A DNA stretch of 64,000 nucleotides from Cryobacterium sp. SO2 (lineage in GTDB: Bacteria > Actinomycetota > Actinomycetes > Actinomycetales > Microbacteriaceae), in contig NZ_CP117849.1 in the NCBI RefSeq assembly GCF_026151165.2, forward strand, positions 1,550,001 through 1,614,000, read 5' to 3'. The first letter of the stretch is position 1; every line of letters starts with the position of its first letter. Position numbers and translations under genes: made by a program. Under the pieces are notes generated by a model. That model searched no databases. It was not told the origin of the DNA and saw only the letters and a program-made list of their open reading frames with translations. Shown in pieces: positions 58,296-64,000 of the stretch.

Positions 58296-59118
58296 CCCCG
58301 GCCGTGGGCGCGCGAGCAGGCGTTCGGCGAGGAACTCCAGCGTGCGGTCGAGCGCCTGCCTGGTGGGATGGCCGGGCTCGTCGACGAGGCTGACCGTGAG
58401 CACGCAGTGCGCCGACGCCCGGGATGCCGGCGGCGTTGCCCGGCGAGGAATCGATCTCGATGCTCTCGAAGCCGTCCCGAAACTGCTGTCGCAGGGTCGA
58501 GAACCGCTCGGGCGGGCAGCCGCGGTCGTTCGTGAAGCGCAGGCCCAGGATGCGCAGGTCGTCGGCAGCGGTGCGTTCCCGAAGGCTGCCGATTTCGCGC
58601 GGCTCGAGGCCGAGCGAGGCACGCCCGGCCCCCAGGGGGAGCGGCAACGCCGGCTGGCTCATGACGGCGGCCAGCACAGTGGGCTCCAGCGCGGTCGCCA
58701 GGGCGAACCCCCCGGTGAGGCACATGCCGATCACCCCCACTCCAGGCCCGTCGGCAGCGGCGCCACCGCCATCCGCCCAGGCCTGCCGGGCGAGTGCCCG
58801 CAGCCAGCCCGTGGCGCCGGGCGGTTGCCGGGTGAGGCCCCGGAATTCACGAGAGACACAGACCCGGCCGATGGCGCGCACCATCGCACCCGGCGTCGCC
58901 TCCGCCCCGGCGGTGCCGAACAGGCTCGGCAGGTACACCCTGAAGCCGCGCTGCACGAGGCGTCGGGCCAGGTCGATCACACCGGGATGCAGTCCGGGGA
59001 TCTCGTGGATGAGCACGACGGCCGGGCCGCTGCCGGCCGTGAAGACCTGGTGCGAGTACCCGTCGTGGTTGAACGTCGATTCCACGAATCCCGCGAGTGC
59101 TGTGGGTGGCTGGGTCAT
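58266..59118 (-). pseudogene. Dienelactone hydrolase family gene with a frameshift
   Basis: From the ATG at 59118 the product matches alpha/beta dienelactone hydrolases: VVLIHEIPGLHPGVIDLARRL, GVGVIGMCLTGGFALATAL (Cys nucleophile in GMCLTG) and FTNDRGCPPERFSTLRQQF. At about 58418-58423 (CCCGGG on the plus strand) the reading must move one base: the next segment, VLTVSLVDEPGHPTRQALDR and LEFLAERLL, is in another frame and ends at 58266. One extra G in the run explains it. Whether it is real or a sequencing error is undecided. Confidence 0.75.
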
Positions 59119-59337
59119 GGCATGACGATAGCCCTGCAGAGCGGGTGAGGGCAGCACGGCGCGCGTCATCCGTTTCGGAGGATTCAGCGGGCGGGCCATC
59201 GGCCGCAGCCGGATTGATTGCTACCGTCTGCGGCGTGAGACCGGCGTGCCGACCTGGTGCGCCTGGGAAGACGACAGACCGAACACAGGTACAGAGCGAA
59301 AAGAGCGGGGCGCAGCCCTGGAATTGGAGTGATACTC

Positions 59338-59655
59338 ATGGCCACAGGAACAACACCGGTGCTGGATGCGGCGGCAGAGATCAACGCGGTCTCGCTGGCT
59401 CGCACAGATTTGGACCCGCGCACCCTGATGATCACCAGGATCGCCGCCCTCGTCGCGGTGGATGCGCCCGTCGGTTCATACCTCCTGCACGTCGGTCCGG
59501 CCGCGGATGTGGGGCTGACCGTCGAGGATGTCGAGGACGTGCTCGTCGCCGTGGCGCCGATCGTGGGCACGCCGCGGCTCCTATCGTCGGCGCGAAAGAT
59601 CGCGGAGGCCTTCGACCTGGCGATTCAGCTGGGCTCGGAAGGCGACACGCAGTAG
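59338..59655 (+). CDS. Carboxymuconolactone decarboxylase (CMD/AhpD-like) family protein
   Basis: 105 residues from the ATG at 59338, with TTGGAG about 8 bp upstream. DPRTLMITRIAALVAVDAPVGSYLLHVG (about 22-49) and VEDVEDVLVAVAPIVGTPRLLSSARKI (about 58-84) fit the CMD fold. The CxxC redox motif of AhpD is absent, so a peroxidase role is unlikely. Function unknown. Confidence 0.85.
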   Translation: MATGTTPVLDAAAEINAVSLARTDLDPRTLMITRIAALVAVDAPVGSYLLHVGPAADVGLTVEDVEDVLVAVAPIVGTPRLLSSARKIAEAFDLAIQLGSEGDTQ

Positions 59656-59698
59656 GCGGAGCCGCAGACCCCGCACAATCCAGTGAGGAGCACCACCA

Positions 59699-60310
59699 GT
59701 GAAGAAGCCCATTGTTCTCGCCGTGATGGTGGTGTTCCTCGCCGGGTGCACGGCCACCGACGGCAGCGAATCGACGAGCAGTCCCTCGTCGCCCACGTCG
59801 TCGGCCAGTGCGACCCCGACGAGCGGGCAGACCGCGTCGCCGCCGACCGCCGCCCAGATCACCTGGGCCGGTGAGGTCTGCAGCGACACGTCAACCCTGA
59901 AGACCGACGTGCAGGGCCTGGCGACCGCGGCGGCCACCGGCGGGGATTCGGTGGGCACCGCGGTGTCCGACCAGATGACCACGATCTCGGCGTCGGCGAG
60001 CGCTCTGGTCGACACCGTCAAGTCGCCGCCGGACAATCTGGGCGACGATCCGGAACTGAAGTCAGTACAGGACGCGATCGGCAACATCGACTCGTCGCTC
60101 AAGACCCTCGAGGCCAGCGCCAGCCAGGTTGAGGGCACAACGGGGGCCGCCCTCGTGGACGCCCTGGCCACGGTGGTCGGCGATACCGGCACCGTGCTCT
60201 CGGATGTCGCGGCCGCAGTGCAAACCATCGGCACGGCCATGACAGACACCTCCAGCACCCTCGGCCAGGCCTTCCGCGCAGCCCCCGAATGCGCCGCCCT
60301 CACCGCGTAA
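59699..60310 (+). CDS. Lipoprotein of unknown function
   Basis: 203 residues; GTG start with GAGGAG eight bases upstream. The signal peptide ends VFLAGC (Cys17), then a Ser/Thr/Pro-rich linker to about 50, then a helical bundle with low complexity (Ala/Ser/Thr/Val) and two cysteines (near 62 and 199) that could form a disulfide. Membrane-anchored outside. Followed within 11 bp by palindromic element copy 3. Confidence 0.75.
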   Translation: MKKPIVLAVMVVFLAGCTATDGSESTSSPSSPTSSASATPTSGQTASPPTAAQITWAGEVCSDTSTLKTDVQGLATAAATGGDSVGTAVSDQMTTISASASALVDTVKSPPDNLGDDPELKSVQDAIGNIDSSLKTLEASASQVEGTTGAALVDALATVVGDTGTVLSDVAAAVQTIGTAMTDTSSTLGQAFRAAPECAALTA

Positions 60311-60320
60311 CCTCCAGTTC

Positions 60321-60381
60321 CGCGAGCCGTGAGTTGAGCCCCGAAACTCCCGGGTTTTCGGGGCTCAACTCACGGTTCGCG
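60321..60381. repeat. Palindromic intergenic element, copy 3 of 3 (61-bp core)
   Basis: CGCGAGCCGTGAG (60321-60333) pairs with CTCACGGTTCGCG (60369-60381), one mismatch, and the inner AGCCCCGAAA with TTTCGGGGCT. The core is the same length as copies 1 and 2. The inner stem is the best preserved of the three and reads like a terminator hairpin for the lipoprotein gene. Confidence 0.85.
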
Positions 60382-60435
60382 ATAGTGATCAGGAGAGTCT
60401 CAGGAACCGGCGGGAATGAAAAACGAGGCCAAACG

Positions 60436-60464
60436 TTGACTTGAGTCGAGGGCACTCAACTTTT
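60436..60464 (+). promoter_or_regulatory. HspR (HAIR) operator overlapping the clp promoter
   Basis: CTTGAGT (60440-60446), seven bases, ACTCAAC (60454-60460) fits the HspR-associated inverted repeat CTTGAGT-N7-ACTCAAG with one mismatch. It overlaps a TTGACT -35 box (60436-60441) and precedes an ACTTTT -10-like box. The next gene starts at 60501. Heat-shock repression by HspR is the expected control; no hspR gene is in the window. Confidence 0.8.
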
Positions 60465-60500
60465 GAGATCCCTCCACGTTCAGATTCCCAGGAGGTTTCC

Positions 60501-63077
60501 TTGCCTACATACTTCGGCCCGACCGGTTCCGAGAACGGATCGTTCGACGAATTCCTGGCCCGCTATCTGCAGGGCCAGCGCGCGGCGCAGTCCGGCCGCC
60601 CGATCGAAATCACCCGGCTGCTCAGCCGCCGCACCCACGAGCTCCTCGTGCAGGCGGCGCAGTTCGCCGTGGACCACGGCCACGCCCACGTTGATGCCCT
60701 GCACCTGCTGCGGGTCATGGTGGAGCAGGAACCTGCCGCCACGGCCATCCGCCGGGCCGGTGGCGACCCCGCCGCCATCGTGACGGCCGCTGACCAGCGC
60801 CTGCCGGAGTCGAGCGACCAGCAGGCCACCTCCGCACCGGCCCTCACGCCGTCGGCCCAGCGTGCCCTGCTGGACGCCCACCAGGTCGCCCGCGCCTTCG
60901 GCTCCACCTATATCGATCCGGAGCACCTGTTCTTCGCCTTCGTGGTGAACCAGGACGCGCCCGCCGCCCAGGTACTGGCCGCGGCCGGCGTCACCGCCGA
61001 ATCCCTGCAGGCCGGCGCCCAGCAGGCCGAGGGCGACGACGCCGACGGCGCCTCAGGCAGCACGGCAGCCGACGGCGCCTCCGACACCCCGATGCTCGAC
61101 ACCTACGGCATCGACCTCACCGAACGCGCCCGCTCCGGCAAGCTCGACCCGGTGATCGGCCGCAGCGACGAGATCGAGCAGACCGTCGAGATCCTCTCCC
61201 GGCGCACCAAGAACAACCCGGTGCTGATCGGCGAGGCCGGCGTGGGCAAGACCGCCGTGGTCGAGGGCCTGGCCCAGGCCATCGTCGACGGCCTCGTGCC
61301 CGAGCAGCTGCGCGGCAAGCGCGTCATCGCGCTCGACCTGCCCGCCATGCTCGCCGGAACCCGCTACCGCGGCGACTTCGAGGAACGCCTCACCAAGACC
61401 ATGGACGAGATCAGCGAGCGTAGCGACGAGATCATCGTCTTCCTCGACGAGCTGCACACCGTGGTCGGCGCCGGCGGCGCCGGCGAGGGCGGAATGGACG
61501 CCGGCAACATCCTCAAGCCGCGCCTGGCGCGCGGTGAGCTGCACGTTGTCGGCGCCACCACGCTCAACGAATACCGCAAGGTGGAGAAGGACCCCGCCCT
61601 CGAACGGCGGTTCCAGCCCGTTCGGGTGGGGGAGCCGAGCATCGACGACGCCGTGCTGATCCTGGCGGGCCTGCAGGGCCGCTACGCCGAGCACCACTCG
61701 GTGCGCTACACGGATGCCGCGATCCGTGCCGCCGTGGAAATGAGCGCCCGGTACATCCCCGACCGGTTCCTGCCCGACAAGGCCATCGACCTGATCGACC
61801 AGGCCGGCGCCCGCGCCCGCCTGGCGTTGGGCTCCAGGGTCGACATCGAGGGGCTGCGCGAGCAGCAGGCCGGGCTCGAGACCGCGAAGAGCATCGCCGT
61901 CGCCGCCGAAGCCTACGAGGAGGCGTCCCGGCTGCGGGACGAGTCCGAGGCTCTGGCGGAGAAGATCGCCGACGCCGAGATCGCGCAGGGGACCGACACC
62001 GGCCGGCCGGCACCGTCCGCCGTGGTGGACGAGGCCGAGATCGCCGCGATCATCGCCCGGTCCACCGGCATCCCCGCCAGCCGCCTCACCGCGGGTGACC
62101 GTGAACGCCTCGCCACGCTCGAAACCGACCTGCACCAGCGGGTCATCGGGCAGGACGACGCCGTGACGGTGATCGCCAAGGCCGTGCGACGCAATCGCAC
62201 CGGCATGGGCGATGCCTCCCGCCCGGTCGGCAGCTTCCTCTTCCTCGGCCCGACCGGGGTGGGCAAGACCGAGTTGGCGAAGTCGCTGGCCCAGTCGCTC
62301 TTCGGCGACGAGAAGGCCATGCTGCGCTTCGACATGAGTGAATTCGGCGAGCGCCACACCGTCAGCCGTCTGGTCGGCGCCCCTCCCGGCTACGTCGGCT
62401 ACGACGAGGCCGGTCAGCTGACCGAACACGTGCGGCGGAACCCATACTCGGTGGTGCTGCTCGACGAGATCGAGAAGGCCCACCCCGACGTCTTCAACCT
62501 GCTCTTGCAGGTGCTCGACGACGGCCGGCTCACCGACGGCCAGGGTCGCACGGTGGACTTCCGCAACACCGTGGTGATCATGACCTCCAACATCGGCTCG
62601 GAGGTTCTGGCGAGCCGCAGCGGCGCCCTCGGCTTCACCGCCGACCTGGACGGCGCCGGCAACGGCTTCGGCTCGGAGAAGGCGCTGCGGGACCGGGTGA
62701 TGGCCAAGCTCCGCGAGGCCATGCGGCCCGAGTTCCTCAACCGCATCGACGAGGTCGTGCTGTTCCGGAAGCTCGACCAGCCGCAGCTGCGCCAGATCGT
62801 GCGGTTGCTGCTGAACCAGACCGAGGCCAGGCTTGCCGCCCAGGGCCACGCCCTCACCGTGAGCGATGCGGCCGTGGACTGGATCGCCGAGACCGGCTAC
62901 GAGCCCGAGTACGGCGCCCGGCCACTGCGCCGCGTCATCCAGCGCCAGCTCGACGACAGAATCGCCGACCTGCTGGTGGCGTCTGAGCTCGGTGACGGCG
63001 GAGTCGTGGCCGTGACCGTGCAGGATGGCGCCCTGCGGGTGCACGCCGAACCGGCGCGGATGCCGCTGGCCGCGTAA
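60501..63077 (+). CDS. Clp protease ATP-binding subunit (ClpC/ClpA-like AAA+ unfoldase)
   Basis: 858 residues beginning at TTG (60501), chosen because AGGAGG lies five bases upstream. N-domain repeats (about 36-165), AAA+ D1 with GEAGVGKTAVVEG (about 247-259) and IVFLDELHTVVG, a short middle helix only (about 450-490) instead of ClpB's long coiled coil, D2 with GPTGVGKTELAKSL (about 583-596) and LLDEIEKAHPDV. A LGF tripeptide at about 711-713, in SGALGFTADLD, is in the position of the ClpP-docking loop. So it should feed ClpP. Controlled by the HAIR box. Confidence 0.9.
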   Translation: MPTYFGPTGSENGSFDEFLARYLQGQRAAQSGRPIEITRLLSRRTHELLVQAAQFAVDHGHAHVDALHLLRVMVEQEPAATAIRRAGGDPAAIVTAADQRLPESSDQQATSAPALTPSAQRALLDAHQVARAFGSTYIDPEHLFFAFVVNQDAPAAQVLAAAGVTAESLQAGAQQAEGDDADGASGSTAADGASDTPMLDTYGIDLTERARSGKLDPVIGRSDEIEQTVEILSRRTKNNPVLIGEAGVGKTAVVEGLAQAIVDGLVPEQLRGKRVIALDLPAMLAGTRYRGDFEERLTKTMDEISERSDEIIVFLDELHTVVGAGGAGEGGMDAGNILKPRLARGELHVVGATTLNEYRKVEKDPALERRFQPVRVGEPSIDDAVLILAGLQGRYAEHHSVRYTDAAIRAAVEMSARYIPDRFLPDKAIDLIDQAGARARLALGSRVDIEGLREQQAGLETAKSIAVAAEAYEEASRLRDESEALAEKIADAEIAQGTDTGRPAPSAVVDEAEIAAIIARSTGIPASRLTAGDRERLATLETDLHQRVIGQDDAVTVIAKAVRRNRTGMGDASRPVGSFLFLGPTGVGKTELAKSLAQSLFGDEKAMLRFDMSEFGERHTVSRLVGAPPGYVGYDEAGQLTEHVRRNPYSVVLLDEIEKAHPDVFNLLLQVLDDGRLTDGQGRTVDFRNTVVIMTSNIGSEVLASRSGALGFTADLDGAGNGFGSEKALRDRVMAKLREAMRPEFLNRIDEVVLFRKLDQPQLRQIVRLLLNQTEARLAAQGHALTVSDAAVDWIAETGYEPEYGARPLRRVIQRQLDDRIADLLVASELGDGGVVAVTVQDGALRVHAEPARMPLAA

Positions 63078-63091
63078 CCTCCAGGCGCAAC

Positions 63092-63132
63092 AGAAAGCCC
63101 CAACCGGACCACTGGTCCGGCTGGGGCTTTTC
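63092..63132. terminator. Strong bidirectional intrinsic terminator
   Basis: AGAAAGCCCCA and CCGGACC pair with GGTCCGG and TGGGGCTTTTCT around an ACT loop, with a T-rich 3' end and A-rich 5' end. It serves the clp gene on the plus strand and, read in reverse, the convergent glutamine synthetase gene. Confidence 0.9.
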
Positions 63133-63174
63133 TGTGTTCGGATACTGCGGGTGTGCGGCTACTGCCTGAGGTGG

Positions 63175-64000
63175 CTACAGGATGAAGAGCATCTCCTGGT
63201 AGGTCGGCAACGGCCACAGGTCGTCGGCCACGATCTCTTCCAGGGCGTCGGCCGCCGTGCGCACCGCGGCCATCGCGGGCAGCAGGGCGTCACGGGCGTG
63301 CTCGGCCTCGGCCAGCGCCTCGTGACCGGTCTCGTCGGCCAGGGCGGCCTTGAGCGTGGCCAGGGCCTCGCGGAGCTCGGTGATCGGGCCACTCACCGCC
63401 AGGAGCGGAGCCGTGTCGGCGTCCACACCGGCGGCCTTGAGGGCGCCGATGTTGACCGCGACCTCGGTCTGGTGCCGCACCGCGGCCGGCAGGATCTGGG
63501 TGGTCGCCATCTCCAGGGTGAGGCGGGCCTCCACGCTGATGGTGAGGGCGTACTGCTCCAGACCGATCTCGTAGCGGCTGTGCATCTCGCGGTGGTTGAA
63601 GACCTTGTACTTCGCGAACAGGTCCATCGCGGAGTCGGTGATCAGCTCGGGCAGGGCGTCGAGCGTGGTGCGCAGGTTCGCGAGCCCGCGCTTTTCGGCC
63701 TCGATCGGCCAGGCATCCGAGTAGCCGTCGCCGTTGAACACGACGGCGCCGTGATCGGTGATGATCTGCGTGAGCAGCGATTGCACTGCCGTGTCGAAGT
63801 CGGTGCCGGCGGCGACAGCGGCCTCGAGGTCGGTGGCGATGTAGTCCAGCGACTCGGCCATGATCGTGTTGATGGTGACCATCGGGCCGCTCACGGTCTG
63901 CATCGAGCCTGGGGCACGGAACTCGAACCGGTTGCCGGTGAAGGCGAACGGGCTGGTGCGGTTGCGGTCACCGGGGTCGGTCGGCAGCTGGGGGAGCGTG
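63175..64000 (-). CDS. glnN: Glutamine synthetase type III, 3' part (5' end beyond the window)
   Basis: At least 275 C-terminal codons are present; the frame is open to the right edge through GDRNRTSPFAFTGNRFEFR and APGSMQTVSGPM, the conserved GS-III substrate-binding region. ITDHGAVVFNGDGYSDAWPIEAEKRGL and HREMHSRYEIGLEQY follow, and the end WPLPTYQEMLFIL is typical of the family. GS III makes glutamine from glutamate, ammonia and ATP. The N-terminal catalytic half is not visible. It shares a bidirectional terminator with the clp gene. Confidence 0.92.
   Translation of the reverse strand, partial: TLPQLPTDPGDRNRTSPFAFTGNRFEFRAPGSMQTVSGPMVTINTIMAESLDYIATDLEAAVAAGTDFDTAVQSLLTQIITDHGAVVFNGDGYSDAWPIEAEKRGLANLRTTLDALPELITDSAMDLFAKYKVFNHREMHSRYEIGLEQYALTISVEARLTLEMATTQILPAAVRHQTEVAVNIGALKAAGVDADTAPLLAVSGPITELREALATLKAALADETGHEALAEAEHARDALLPAMAAVRTAADALEEIVADDLWPLPTYQEMLFIL

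Overview
The window is GC-rich DNA packed with genes on both strands. Features that point to an actinobacterium, most likely a Microbacteriaceae member of the Micrococcales, are: frequent GTG and TTG starts; many 4-bp ATGA stop/start overlaps; actinobacterial families (MSMEG_4193-type phosphomutase, DUF3090, SCO1664 family, DUF1992, MMPL transporter, type III glutamine synthetase, LASTG-type sorting signal); a CTTGAGT-N7-ACTCAA heat-shock (HAIR) box; and mycobacterial-type GH15. A cold or soil lifestyle is only a guess. No rRNA, tRNA, CRISPR, insertion sequence, phage or replication origin was recognised.

Layout. 1-4265: a DUF559 fragment, the phosphomutase/DUF3090/SCO1664 operon, arfB, an alpha/beta hydrolase and a DUF1992 gene, closed by the first of three copies of a palindromic element. 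4351-12729: membrane protein, PPK2, zinc metallopeptidase lipoprotein, a flavooxidase remnant, flavodoxin, MFS, PAP2, GNAT and MMPL genes. 12822-17470: a TetR-centred carbohydrate locus (Gfo/Idh/MocA oxidoreductase, TetR, HbpS/GlcG-like protein, beta-propeller, GH30). 17576-23479: YqhA, RidA, pseudouridine synthase, SixA-like phosphatase, GH15, DUF1269 and NUDIX genes. 23565-26439: an ECF sigma locus in which a membrane protein and two paralogous lipoproteins accompany the sigma factor, with matching ECF-type promoters. 26440-36596: duplicated stem-loop, TerC gene with a yybP-ykoY-type leader, DEAD-box helicase, a rearranged O-acetylhomoserine sulfhydrylase joined to an oxidoreductase fragment, DUF1272, slipin, acyl-CoA ligase, PadR, a deleted nitroreductase and a secreted lysozyme-like protein. 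36667-44533: methyltransferase, LLM oxidoreductase, phosphatase, a giant lamin-tail/phytase-like surface protein, and a CoA-disulfide reductase-rhodanese gene behind a CsoR/CstR-like operator.

44549-50975 holds the most notable system: jetA, jetB and jetC of a Wadjet-type (SMC/condensin-like) plasmid-defence operon, tightly coupled, but with no jetD nuclease gene next to them. 51025-59118: hydrolase, VOC protein, a membrane protein/XRE/oxidoreductase operon behind a promoter framed by a 20-bp inverted repeat, an AlkD-like protein, DinB, a three-gene sugar ABC importer and a frameshifted hydrolase. 59338-64000: CMD protein, lipoprotein, a Clp ATPase with a HAIR box and a ClpP-docking LGF loop, a strong terminator, and the 3' part of glutamine synthetase III.

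Taken together this looks like ordinary chromosome with several local scars (two reciprocal truncations, one frameshift, one internal deletion, gene remnants) and an unusually rich set of palindromic intergenic elements. Functional statements below are inferred from sequence motifs read by eye; no database search was run.
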